Source: Leptolyngbya iicbica LK (lineage in GTDB: Bacteria > Cyanobacteriota > Cyanobacteriia > Phormidesmidales > Phormidesmidaceae). From it: a DNA stretch of 64,000 bases. Shown here piece by piece: positions 55,774-63,968 of this stretch (the first letter of the stretch is position 1; each line of letters starts with the position of its first letter). The stretch is from NCBI RefSeq assembly GCF_004212215.1, contig NZ_QVFV01000002.1:1362724-1426723 (forward strand), in the 5' to 3' direction. A model generated the notes under the pieces. It did no database searches. It saw only the letters and a list, made by a program, of their open reading frames with translations, and had not been told where the DNA came from. The position numbers and the translations under genes were made by a program.

Positions 55774-57399
55774 CTACATCAGCCGAGCTGACTGTTCTTC
55801 TGGCAGAGCCGAGGGATGAGGATGCATCCCCGGATCTTCGCCTTCGTGGAACTCTGCAAAGGAACCCTTGGGCTCTTCGAGGAAGAAGACGCAAAGGAAA
55901 GCCACAATCAAACCGGCAATCCCCAAGAGCTGGAAGAACTGCGCGTTCACGACTGACATAACCGCTTCGCCACCATTAGCCGCAGCAGAACCATCCGTAA
56001 AGAGGAGGCGCATAGTCAGGTAAGCGACTGCACCCACGTTGCCGTAAGCGCCAACGTTACCAGCAATCTGCCCTGTCACCTTGCGCTTGACCAAAGGCAC
56101 CATGGCAAAGGTCGCCCCTTCGGAAGACTGCACAAAGAATGAACAAGCCATCGTCAGCAATACCGCCAGCGGTAATGGCCATGCCCCACTCACGGTGCTC
56201 ATCATGAGGTAGCCGAGGCCCATGCCCGCAGTCAGTACCACCATCGTCCATTTACGGCTGCCCATCTTGTCAGAGATGAGGCCCCCGCCGGGACGAGACA
56301 TCAGGTTCATAAAGGCATAGCTAGCGGCGATCGTGCCAGCAGTCGCTTTATCAAGACCAAAAGTCCCTTCAAAGAAAGCGGGCAGCATGGTGACAACCGC
56401 GAGTTCAGAACCGAAGTTCACAATGTAGGTCAACTCCAGCATGGCCACTTGCTTAAAGCGATAGCGCTCTTCGGGCGGGTAGACCTTGTCACCGGACAGG
56501 AGATCCTTATTAACGGTCCAGCAGTTGTACGTTTGGAAAGCGTAAAGGGCAATTAAGCAAGCCCAGGCAATGTACATGCCCCCGGTGGTCAAGAAGTTGA
56601 CCTTGGTCAGCCGCCATGCCAAGACCATGAGAATGGCGGTCAGGGGAATATTCATGATGAGCAGGAACCAGAAGTCACGAACGGAGGTGACTTCCATGCC
56701 GCGTGCACTCTTGGGACGCTGATACACCTTGCCAGGCGGGGTATCCGTGACGTTGAAGTAGTAGAAGATCCCGTAGAGCGCGCCGATGATGCCCGTGCCC
56801 AAGATGGCGGCTCGCCAGTTCAAAATATCCGTTTGGAAGGGAGGGAACAGCAAGACGCGGAAAGTTTCTTGCTCGGGGAATTGGAAAGCACCGGGCAAAA
56901 ATGCCAAGGCCAAACCAAACAACACCATGGTGAACGCTGAGAAGGCGGAACCAAAGTTACCCCAACCGCCGTAAATCCCTTCGGCAGTCCCCACTTCTTT
57001 TGGAGGGAACCACTCAGCGGTCATGCGGATGCCAATCACGAACCCGGCGCCGACAATCCCCATCAGCAAGCGACCCAGCACTAACTGGTTGAAGCTTTGA
57101 GCCGTGGCAAAAATCGTACAGGGAATCAGGGCATAAACTAACAGCGCCGAGTAAGTGAGGCGCGGGCCATACTTATCTAGCAGCATGCCGATGATGATGC
57201 GCGCTGGCACCGTCAACGCCACGTTACACAGACCAATGGTGCCGACCTGGGCAGGCTCGAGACCAAAGTCTTGGGCGATCGTGGTGGCAAACGGTGGAAA
57301 GTTAAACCAAATAACAAAAGTTAGGAAGAACGCAAACCAGGTCAGGTGCAGGATTCTGTACCTTCCCTGAGTTGCTTTAGAAAACAACTCAACGAGCAT
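55774..57399 (-). CDS. nrtP: Nitrate/nitrite permease NrtP, MFS (NNP) family
   Basis: A 541-residue, 12-helix transporter of the nitrate-nitrite porter family. Family signatures are present: DKYGPRL between helices 2 and 3, the nitrate signature YGGWGNFGSAF in helix 5, and FMNLMSRPGGGLISDKMGSRKW in helices 8-9. The long loop between helices 6 and 7 and the C-terminal ~40 residues are cytoplasmic. It replaces the four-gene NrtABCD ABC system found in many freshwater strains. It lies 141 nt behind nirA on the same strand. Confidence 0.93.
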   Translation of the reverse strand: MLVELFSKATQGRYRILHLTWFAFFLTFVIWFNFPPFATTIAQDFGLEPAQVGTIGLCNVALTVPARIIIGMLLDKYGPRLTYSALLVYALIPCTIFATAQSFNQLVLGRLLMGIVGAGFVIGIRMTAEWFPPKEVGTAEGIYGGWGNFGSAFSAFTMVLFGLALAFLPGAFQFPEQETFRVLLFPPFQTDILNWRAAILGTGIIGALYGIFYYFNVTDTPPGKVYQRPKSARGMEVTSVRDFWFLLIMNIPLTAILMVLAWRLTKVNFLTTGGMYIAWACLIALYAFQTYNCWTVNKDLLSGDKVYPPEERYRFKQVAMLELTYIVNFGSELAVVTMLPAFFEGTFGLDKATAGTIAASYAFMNLMSRPGGGLISDKMGSRKWTMVVLTAGMGLGYLMMSTVSGAWPLPLAVLLTMACSFFVQSSEGATFAMVPLVKRKVTGQIAGNVGAYGNVGAVAYLTMRLLFTDGSAAANGGEAVMSVVNAQFFQLLGIAGLIVAFLCVFFLEEPKGSFAEFHEGEDPGMHPHPSALPEEQSARLM

Positions 57400-57434
57400 T
57401 TGTGCTAATCTCCTAGCAAACCAAGAAACGACTC

Positions 57435-57472
57435 AAACCTTTGCAAATGGACTTTTGCAAGGTTTTTTTTTT
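57435..57472 (+). terminator. Intrinsic-terminator-like hairpin, antisense to the nir operon
   Basis: AAACCTTTGCAAA (57435-57447) pairs with TTTTGCAAGGTTT (57453-57465) with one bulge, and ten T follow on the plus strand (57463-57472). No plus-strand gene ends here; nirA and nrtP are both on the minus strand. Confidence 0.6.
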
Positions 57473-57513
57473 GACACACTCCCCCTCAACAATGCCTGGG
57501 AGTTTCTTATGAG

Positions 57514-57531
57514 CTGGGGCGATCGCCCCAG
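57514..57531. repeat. 18-nt perfect palindrome centred on HIP1
   Basis: CTGGGGCGATCGCCCCAG extends the HIP1 core symmetrically. It lies 10 nt beyond the nirA stop codon. Confidence 0.6.
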
Positions 57532-57540
57532 TTCAAAGCT

Positions 57541-59130
57541 TTATTCATCAACGGTCATCTGCAAGTGACCGTTGTGCTCCGGATCTCCCTGACTCGCAGG
57601 CTGTGCCCCAAAGTGCTCGGTCAACAAGCCAGTGAGCACGGCGGGTAATTCGTCACAGGGCACGCCCTTTTGCACACAGGTGCCGAGTTGAGCATCTTTG
57701 CCGACTTTGCCACCCATGTAGATATCGACGCCCTCGGCGGGCTTGCCATCTTTGCGCACCTTGGTGCCCATGAGGCCAATGTCTGCCACTTGCGGCTGAC
57801 CACAGGAGTTGGGGCACCCCGTCCAGTGAATGCGCACCGGCTGCGGCAAGTGCAGGGTGGCATCGAGTTGGCGAGCGATCGCCAGGGCGCGCTGCTTCGT
57901 TTCCACCAGGGCAAAGTTGCAGAATTGGGCTCCTGTACAGGAAACGAGCGATCGCACCAACGGCGTCGGCGAGGTCGAAAACTTTTGCAGCAGCGGCTCA
58001 GCCATCAACAGGTCCAGCCGCGTATCAGGAATGTAAGGGATGATGATGTTTTGTTCGACGGTCAGACGAATTTCGCCATCGCCATACACATCGGCAATGC
58101 GGGCAAAATCAAACATATCCTGAGCGGTCAGGCGACCCACGGGCACATGAAAGCCGACATAGCTCAACCCTGGCTGCTGCTGTGGATAAACCCCCACGTG
58201 GTCGCGCTTGTCCCAATCGATCTCATCTTCAGCAGCGGCGCTGAGCAAAGGCTTGCCGTAGGCTTTTTCCACTTCGGCCCGGAAGGTGTCCATGCCCCAT
58301 TCATCAATCAGCCACATGAGGCGGGCCTTTTGACGATTGACCCGCAGGCCGTTGTCGCGATACACCTCCAGAATGGCGCGGGACAATGCCACGACATCAT
58401 CGTTGGGCTCGACCCAAGCATTCAGCGGCACAGCGGCCTCACAACGACGGGCCGAAAAGAAGCCCCCGACCAAAACGTTGAAGCCCAGTTTGCCCTCACG
58501 ATAAGCCGGGACGAAGGCAATGTCATTAATCTCAGCATGGACGGCATTGTCACGCCCCCCTTCGACCGCAATGTTGAACTTGCGCGGCAGGTTGGTGAAT
58601 TCAGGATTGCCCTCACCGCGATCGGTGATCATGTCCTGTAGCTTTTTCACTAAGCCCCGGGTGTCGATCAGCTCGTCGGCGTCAATGCCAGCCACCGGAG
58701 ACCCCGTGATGTTGCGCACGTTATCCATGCCCGACTGAATCGAGGAGAGCCCCACCGCCTCAAACCGCTCAAAAATGTCGGGAATGTCTTCTAACCGGAT
58801 GCCGCGCAGTTGCAGGTTTTGACGGGTGGTGACATCAGCGCTACCGTCTTCGCCATAGCGCTGAACTATTTCAGCCAGCACCTTCATTTTTTGACCTGAC
58901 AGGATGCCGTTGGGCATCCGTAACCGCAGCATGAACTTACCGGGCGTCACCGGGCGGAAGAAAATACCCAACCACTTGAGCCGATGAGTCAAATCAGTTT
59001 CGTCAACTGATTCCCAGCCCAGCTGAGCAAATTCTGCCAACTCAGACTTTACGGCCAAACCGTCTTTTTCAGCTTTGAACTTTTCAAACTTGTTCAGTTT
59101 TCCAGTTGTTCTTTGAGCTGCATCAACCAC
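57541..59130 (-). CDS. nirA: Ferredoxin-nitrite reductase
   Basis: A 529-residue siroheme and 4Fe-4S enzyme that reduces nitrite to ammonium with six electrons from ferredoxin. Two siroheme/sulfite-reductase half-domains are visible (MLRLRMPNGILSGQKM; QNLQLRGIRLEDIP; then VGFHVPVGRLTAQDM). Cluster cysteines lie in CTGAQFCNFALVETK and WTGCPNSCGQPQVADIGLMG. Length fits NirA. It is first in the nirA-nrtP-narB unit. An NtcA box and an NtcB-like motif lie upstream. The plus-strand frame across it is a shadow. Confidence 0.95.
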   Translation of the reverse strand: MVDAAQRTTGKLNKFEKFKAEKDGLAVKSELAEFAQLGWESVDETDLTHRLKWLGIFFRPVTPGKFMLRLRMPNGILSGQKMKVLAEIVQRYGEDGSADVTTRQNLQLRGIRLEDIPDIFERFEAVGLSSIQSGMDNVRNITGSPVAGIDADELIDTRGLVKKLQDMITDRGEGNPEFTNLPRKFNIAVEGGRDNAVHAEINDIAFVPAYREGKLGFNVLVGGFFSARRCEAAVPLNAWVEPNDDVVALSRAILEVYRDNGLRVNRQKARLMWLIDEWGMDTFRAEVEKAYGKPLLSAAAEDEIDWDKRDHVGVYPQQQPGLSYVGFHVPVGRLTAQDMFDFARIADVYGDGEIRLTVEQNIIIPYIPDTRLDLLMAEPLLQKFSTSPTPLVRSLVSCTGAQFCNFALVETKQRALAIARQLDATLHLPQPVRIHWTGCPNSCGQPQVADIGLMGTKVRKDGKPAEGVDIYMGGKVGKDAQLGTCVQKGVPCDELPAVLTGLLTEHFGAQPASQGDPEHNGHLQMTVDE

Positions 59131-59256
59131 AATTTTGCCCCTTCAGCTAGGCACTACAGGTATTAAAAAATCGAGCGAAATTTGAAGGCTTAGTGACGAG
59201 CGCCGACAACAATTAAACTCTCCTAATCACAGGCATTGCCTTGAGCGCTTGGAGAT

Positions 59257-59262
59257 AACTTA
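59257..59262 (-). promoter_or_regulatory. -10 element of the nirA promoter
   Basis: On the minus strand TAAGTT fits the cyanobacterial TAN3T form and lies exactly 22 nt from the NtcA box. The predicted start is near 59250, about 120 nt before the nirA ATG. Confidence 0.75.
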
Positions 59263-59284
59263 GGCGAGACAAACCTGGCTTTTT

Positions 59285-59298
59285 GTAAATTGCGATAC
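59285..59298 (-). promoter_or_regulatory. NtcA-binding site of nirA
   Basis: The plus-strand sequence GTAAATTGCGATAC is a perfect GTA-N8-TAC box. Spacing to the -10 element is 22 nt in the nirA direction. In the opposite direction no -10 element lies at that distance, so the site serves nirA. Confidence 0.9.
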
Positions 59299-59336
59299 CT
59301 TTTTCGGGCGTAGTCACGGTTGCTGCATGGATGTCA

Positions 59337-59349
59337 TGCATAAACTGCA
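59337..59349. promoter_or_regulatory. NtcB-like site TGCA-N5-TGCA
   Basis: TGCATAAACTGCA matches the motif bound by the LysR-type activator NtcB in Synechococcus nirA regulation. It is centred about 52 bp upstream of the NtcA box with respect to nirA. A degenerate second copy (TGCATGATTGATG) starts at 59362. No ntcB gene is in the window. Confidence 0.7.
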
Positions 59350-59374
59350 TCACGCGATTTGTGCATGATTGATG

Positions 59375-59748
59375 CGCGCTCGCGATTTGTGGAGCGGGTT
59401 CGTGAGCATCCCAACTGATTGCTGAGCTCTTTGAAGGTCAGGGAGCCGCGGATCTTGGTACTGCCTACCTGGCGGGCTCAAGGATCAAAAAAGCCAGAGG
59501 TTATCGTCCATATTTCTCAATTTCTGATGTCACTGTCAGTCTTTAGATTGATGGCATTCCCAATTGATGGCAGCACGCTTTGGGACAATGCTTTGGGGCA
59601 GCGATCGCTCCTACCCAGCGTATATTTTTCAATCTGGCTCGAGACCGTTTGAGTTATGCAAAAGCTGCTTGAAATTGATGCAGAAAATGAATACCGCCAA
59701 CGACAGATGTTTGTCTCGAACTTTTTGCCCTGGATATCTTATGAATAG
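59375..59748. other. Remainder of the nirA - HEAT gene spacer
   Basis: No gene is convincing. A short frame at 59419-59652 has no family match. It must contain the promoter of the divergent HEAT-repeat gene. Confidence 0.35.
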
Positions 59749-60930
59749 ATGGCTCTGGGAGTCGGCGAGCAGGGGTTACCTGCGGTCAAAAAATCGATTA
59801 TGTTTGTTGAAATTACTGCTGCCGATATGTGCTCAGATGCGCTCGCCGAGCAACTTGAACAAGCTTTAGCGCAGTTTCTGGAAGGCGACTTTCGAGAGAA
59901 ATGGGAAACGAGCAAACAACTTGTTGAACTGGGGCCAGCGGCGATCGCTTATCTGGTGCCGCTCCTGCAGGACGAGGCGTCCGACTGGGAAGTCCGCTGG
60001 TTTGCCGCGCGCACGCTGGGGCAGTTTGAACATCCCGACGCCTTGCAAGCCCTGATCGATTTGCTGCAACAGCAACCCGACCCCGATGTGTTGACAATGG
60101 CCGCCGAGGGGTTAAGTCACTTTGGCGACGCCGGGATTAAAGCCCTGATCGAGCTTTTAGAGCAGCCGGAATACCGCCTGATTGCCGTACAAGTGCTAGC
60201 CAGCATCCAGCATTCATCGGTGTTTGTGCCCCTTTTGACCGCCGCCGAAGATGCCGATCCAGCCATCCGAGCCAAGGCGATCGCAGCGTTAGGCAACTTT
60301 CACCATGAAGAGGTCGACAAGCTCTTAATCGGCACGGTAAGAGACCCCAGCATGATTGTGCGGCGAGAAGCGATCGCAGCCCTGGGGGTGCGTCATCATC
60401 TATTGACCCAGGTCAACCTCGTTGATCTACTATTGCCCGGATTGTGGGATGTGCGACCGGAGATCAACCAGGCCACCGCGATAGCCCTGGGCAAGCTGGG
60501 TACCGAAACAGCGGTGGCCGCCTTGGCACGGGTCTTGTCATCGCCCCACACCCCAGACAACTTGCAAGCTGACATCATCAGCGCCCTGGGGTGGATTGAA
60601 CGCGCATCGGCCCTGCGCGCGCTGATCGCAGCGTTGCGCCAGCTCTCCGGGTCTTTGCAAGTTCAGGTGGTGGAGACCCTGACCCGGCTGCAAACCCCCC
60701 AATTGCAACAGCGCGCTGGGGATGCCCTGTGCGATTGGCTCAAAACCTATTTATTGCTGCCGACGGCAGACAATCAACTGATTGCCACGATCGCCCTAGC
60801 CTTAGGGACTTTGCACTATCAGCCGGCCATGCTGGTGCTAACGGATTTGCAGACGCACGACGATCCCAAAGTTCAGCTCTATGCCACCGCCGCCCTCCGC
60901 TATTTTGCTGATGAGGCTGGGCCAGGCTGA
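59749..60930 (+). CDS. HEAT-repeat protein divergent from nirA (NirB-like position)
   Basis: A 393-residue all-helical protein made of about ten HEAT/PBS-lyase-type repeats, for example WEVRWFAARTLGQFEHPDALQALIDLL, DVLTMAAEGLSHFGDAGIKALIELL and PAIRAKAIAALGNFHHEEVDKLL. It has no membrane segment. Starts at 59749, 59800 or 59827 are possible, and the latter two give a tidier N-terminus. In Synechococcus elongatus and Anabaena a gene called nirB, needed for full nitrite reductase activity, lies next to nirA. The position suggests the same role, but sequence equivalence to NirB is not established here. Confidence 0.75.
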   Translation: MALGVGEQGLPAVKKSIMFVEITAADMCSDALAEQLEQALAQFLEGDFREKWETSKQLVELGPAAIAYLVPLLQDEASDWEVRWFAARTLGQFEHPDALQALIDLLQQQPDPDVLTMAAEGLSHFGDAGIKALIELLEQPEYRLIAVQVLASIQHSSVFVPLLTAAEDADPAIRAKAIAALGNFHHEEVDKLLIGTVRDPSMIVRREAIAALGVRHHLLTQVNLVDLLLPGLWDVRPEINQATAIALGKLGTETAVAALARVLSSPHTPDNLQADIISALGWIERASALRALIAALRQLSGSLQVQVVETLTRLQTPQLQQRAGDALCDWLKTYLLLPTADNQLIATIALALGTLHYQPAMLVLTDLQTHDDPKVQLYATAALRYFADEAGPG

Positions 60931-60951
60931 GCTGCGATACCGCGATCGCCC

Positions 60952-62247
60952 TTAAATTCCGAGCCGCTGATACACATCATCTAAATTGCGCAAATGATGA
61001 TTGGGATCAAAACAGGCGTCAATGTCTGCTGGCGACAGATGCGCTTGGACGCGATCGCTACCACTCACCAACGCCCGAAAATCGCCGCCTTCGGTATTCC
61101 ACGCCTGATGCGCTAAAGACTGCACGATTTCATACGCCTCTTCTCGCTTCAGTCCCTTATCGACCAGAGATAACAGCACTCGCTGACTAAACACAACGCC
61201 GCCATACACATTCATATTGCGCTGCATGTTTTCGGGGTAGACCAGCAGCTTCTTCACCAAGTTTGTGGTCTCCACCAGCATGAAGTGAATCAGAATGCAG
61301 GAATCCGGCAGGATCACTCGCTCGACCGAACTGTGGGAAATATCGCGCTCGTGCCACAACGCTACATTTTCAAGTGCGGCCATGGCATTGCCGCGAATGA
61401 TGCGCGCACAGCCCGTTAACCGTTCCGACCGAATCGGGTTGCGTTTATGAGGCATCGCCGACGAGCCCTTTTGCCCCTTGGAGAAAAATTCCTCCACTTC
61501 CAGCACGTCAGTGCGTTGCAGGTTACGAATTTCTACCGCAAAGCGTTCGATGGAGGCGGCTAATAGCGCCAGCGCATTCATAAATTCGGCATGTACGTCT
61601 CGCGAGATGACCTGAGTAGACGCCGTGTCGGGGCGCAGCCCAAGTTTTTGGCAGGTGAGGGACTCAATGCGCGGATCGACATTGGCATAGGTGCCCACAG
61701 CACCGGAAATCTTGCCGACCGCAATTTTGTCTTCGAGCTGGGTGAGGCGATCGCGGTGGCGCATCATTTCGGCCAGCCAGCCCGCTAGCTTGAAACCAAA
61801 GGTGATGGGTTCGGCATGAATGCCGTGGGAGCGACCAATCATCACCGTGTCGCGATGCTCTTGCGCCCGATAGCGAATCGCCTGAATCAGATTTTCCACA
61901 TGGGTTTGGATGACCTGAAGGCTGGCGACCATTTGCAGCGATAGAGCAGTATCCAGCATGTCAGAGCTGGTCATGCCCAGGTGAATGTAGCGTCCGGCAT
62001 CACCAACATACTCGTTGACGTTGGTCAGAAAGGCGATCACGTCGTGCCGCACTTCTGCTTCGATTTCTAAGATACGATCGGGGTCAAAATCGGCTTTGGC
62101 CTTGATCTCGTCCACCGCCTCTGGGGGAATGTAGCCGAGTTCTGCTTGGGCCTCGCAGACCGCAATCTCGACCTGTAGCCAAGTTTTGTATTTGGCCAGG
62201 TCATTCCAGAGTTCGCCCATCTCAGGCAGGGTGTAACGTTCTATCAA
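60952..62247 (-). CDS. purB: Adenylosuccinate lyase
   Basis: A 431-residue homotetrameric lyase acting twice in purine synthesis: SAICAR to AICAR and adenylosuccinate to AMP. Motifs: RYIHLGMTSSDMLDTALSLQ, IGRSHGIHAEPITFG (catalytic His), and the fumarase-superfamily signature QKGSSAMPHKRNPIRSERL. Length is that of the bacterial short class. It is convergent with the HEAT-repeat gene, with 21 nt between stops. Confidence 0.96.
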   Translation of the reverse strand: MIERYTLPEMGELWNDLAKYKTWLQVEIAVCEAQAELGYIPPEAVDEIKAKADFDPDRILEIEAEVRHDVIAFLTNVNEYVGDAGRYIHLGMTSSDMLDTALSLQMVASLQVIQTHVENLIQAIRYRAQEHRDTVMIGRSHGIHAEPITFGFKLAGWLAEMMRHRDRLTQLEDKIAVGKISGAVGTYANVDPRIESLTCQKLGLRPDTASTQVISRDVHAEFMNALALLAASIERFAVEIRNLQRTDVLEVEEFFSKGQKGSSAMPHKRNPIRSERLTGCARIIRGNAMAALENVALWHERDISHSSVERVILPDSCILIHFMLVETTNLVKKLLVYPENMQRNMNVYGGVVFSQRVLLSLVDKGLKREEAYEIVQSLAHQAWNTEGGDFRALVSGSDRVQAHLSPADIDACFDPNHHLRNLDDVYQRLGI

Positions 62248-62358
62248 GACTTCAAGCAGAAAACAACCGATCTATATTACATGGCGACGTTCCCCATGTG
62301 CTTTCTTCAGATGAACCGGGCAAGTAACAGTCACCCCTTTTGCTCAATGGGCAAAGCT

Positions 62359-62400
62359 GCGATCGCCCTCTGCAAAACGCCACACCCGCAAAGCGATCGC
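62359..62400. repeat. Direct repeat, copy 1, upstream of the toxin-antitoxin module
   Basis: A 42-nt block holding GCAAAACGCCACACCCGCAA between two HIP1 sites. A close copy lies at 63357-63398. The two flank the first toxin-antitoxin pair. The 424-nt spacer after purB has no other recognisable content. Confidence 0.7.
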
Positions 62401-62671
62401 CATTCCGAGCAGCCAACGTCCAGTCACCCGTGGACATTGATGCATGGGGCTCAGCTTCGCGATCGCTCACAAATCTATCTCACCATCGCTAAGGGCTGAG
62501 CCAAAGGCTCGGGCAATGTTCATGAGCGCTTGATCGAGCTTCAGAAACGCTTGAGATGGGTGATTGAGATCGATCACGCTTCATGCCTTTCAGCGTCGGT
62601 GATAATGGAGACACCTGGATAATGAGTTTATCCATATTCGAAATTCGAATCGCGGAACTGAGAGGAACGGG

Positions 62672-62911
62672 ATGTCAGCCTATAAAACCTTCATTACGAT
62701 TGACGATCCGAGTCAGGTTGTTCTGTCTGACCTCCCTTTTCGCAAAGGTCAACGGGTGAGAGTCGTGATGCTCACGGCAGAGGATGAAGCGACCATCATC
62801 AGCCAGCGTTTTCAGGAATTGTTCAAAGCGACTCAAGCCCTACCTGGCGTAGAAGACCTGACTGAAGCTGATATCTTGACGGAAATTGCGGCTCATCGTC
62901 GTGGCGAATGA
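62672..62911 (+). CDS. Antitoxin of a PIN-toxin module
   Basis: A 79-residue protein. The ribosome site GAGAGGAACGGG precedes the ATG. The N-terminus (YKTFITIDDPSQVVLSDLPFRKGQRVRVVMLTAEDE) looks like a swapped-hairpin DNA-binding fold, and the C-terminus is an acidic helix (FQELFKATQALPGVEDLTEADILTEIAAHRRGE) of the kind that masks the toxin. Its stop overlaps the toxin start (ATGA), so translation is coupled. The exact antitoxin class is not clear. Confidence 0.8.
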   Translation: MSAYKTFITIDDPSQVVLSDLPFRKGQRVRVVMLTAEDEATIISQRFQELFKATQALPGVEDLTEADILTEIAAHRRGE

Positions 62912-63327
62912 AAATTATTGTTGATACCAATGTGCTCATCTCTGCCATTCTCAGAGACAGAGATCCAGAACTCATAATTCAGTTCATTGTGGATCATCCC
63001 GATTTTGAGTGGGTAGCATCACCGGAAGTTTTGGCTGAATACCAAGCGGTTTTAGCGCGTCCCAAGTTTCGTCTATCTCAAGAAATTCAAGCCACCTGGA
63101 CGACATTATTAACAGCGACGATCTCACCCATCCAAGTTAACGTCACCGTCGATTTCCCCATCGATCCGAAAGATGCCATGTTTCTGAGTTGTGCGATCGC
63201 AACTGATGCAGATTTCATCATCACCGGAGACACCGATCTGCTCAATGCTGACCTGGCAATAAAAACGTCTGTTGTAAATGTGAGCACTTTCAAAATGGCC
63301 TTTTATGAGGCTCAGGCAGACTGTTAG
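62908..63327 (+). CDS. PIN-domain toxin
   Basis: A 139-residue PIN-domain ribonuclease of the 'putative toxin component, PIN family' type. Acidic metal-site residues are visible: VDTNVLISAIL (Asp6), SPEVLAEYQAVLARPKF (Glu), DPKDAMFLSCAIATDADFIITGDTDLL (three Asp). It overlaps the antitoxin by 4 nt. When freed it would cleave RNA and arrest growth. Intact by length. Confidence 0.87.
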   Translation: MKIIVDTNVLISAILRDRDPELIIQFIVDHPDFEWVASPEVLAEYQAVLARPKFRLSQEIQATWTTLLTATISPIQVNVTVDFPIDPKDAMFLSCAIATDADFIITGDTDLLNADLAIKTSVVNVSTFKMAFYEAQADC

Positions 63328-63356
63328 TAAATCGCCCCTCCCCATCTCACCAAGCC

Positions 63357-63398
63357 GCGATCGCCCCCCCAAAACACCACACCCGCAAAGCGATCACT
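63357..63398. repeat. Direct repeat, copy 2, downstream of the module
   Basis: Matches the block at 62359-62400 in orientation. The shared core is AAAAC(G/A)CCACACCCGCAAAGCGATC. Confidence 0.7.
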
Positions 63399-63480
63399 GT
63401 CCTGAAAAGTCTAAGCCTAATCACCTGTTGACCTTGATAGAGTCGCATTAGAATAAGCAAAACGCTGTAGAGGCGGGTAA

Positions 63481-63726
63481 ATGCAGGTAGAAGAACTGAA
63501 GCAAAAGCTTGAAGCCCTTAGCGACGAAGATTTACAGCAAGTCGCGACTTTCATAACGTTGCTAGAACTACGGCAGCATCGAGCAGTATCACCGACTCCT
63601 TTTTGGCAGCGGGCCAGCTATGCCGAAAGAGCAAAGGAATTAAAGCAGTGGTCAGCTAATTTGTCCAACGGTCAAGGGCCAAGCTTGCCTGATTCTGCCT
63701 TTGACCGAGCGACCATTTACGACTAA
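63481..63726 (+). CDS. Antitoxin-like partner of the second PIN gene
   Basis: An 81-residue acidic, helical protein (QVEELKQKLEALSDEDLQQVATFITLLELRQHR). It resembles short VapB-like or DUF-type antitoxins paired with VapC in cyanobacteria. Its stop codon overlaps the next start (TAATG). The partner toxin gene is broken by an insertion, so this antitoxin is probably orphaned. Confidence 0.75.
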   Translation: MQVEELKQKLEALSDEDLQQVATFITLLELRQHRAVSPTPFWQRASYAERAKELKQWSANLSNGQGPSLPDSAFDRATIYD

Positions 63727-63968
63727 TGGCTCTCTATCTGCTCGACACGAATGTGGTTCTACGGTTGGCTAATGCCGATGATGTTCAGCAGGAGTTGGTG
63801 TCTGAGGCAGTGTCTAGGATATTGGCTCAAGAACAGGAGTGCTGCCTCATCTCTCAGGTACTCATTGAATTTTGGGTTGTCTCAACTCGGCCTGTTGATG
63901 TCAATGGTCTAAGAGGATGTTTGAGAATTCATCCGAGGTATCAAATTAGGCTAAGCGTCGCACCATAA
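63726..63968 (+). pseudogene. VapC-type PIN toxin truncated by an IS element
   Basis: The first ~62 residues are a VapC PIN start (YLLDTNVVLRLANADD with the first Asp, then CCLISQVLIEFWVVSTRPVDVNGL with the Glu). At 63913 the sequence switches to the end of an insertion sequence and the frame runs on 18 unrelated codons to a stop. The second half of the PIN domain, including the remaining acidic residues, is missing here. It should continue beyond the insertion, outside the window. Confidence 0.8.
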
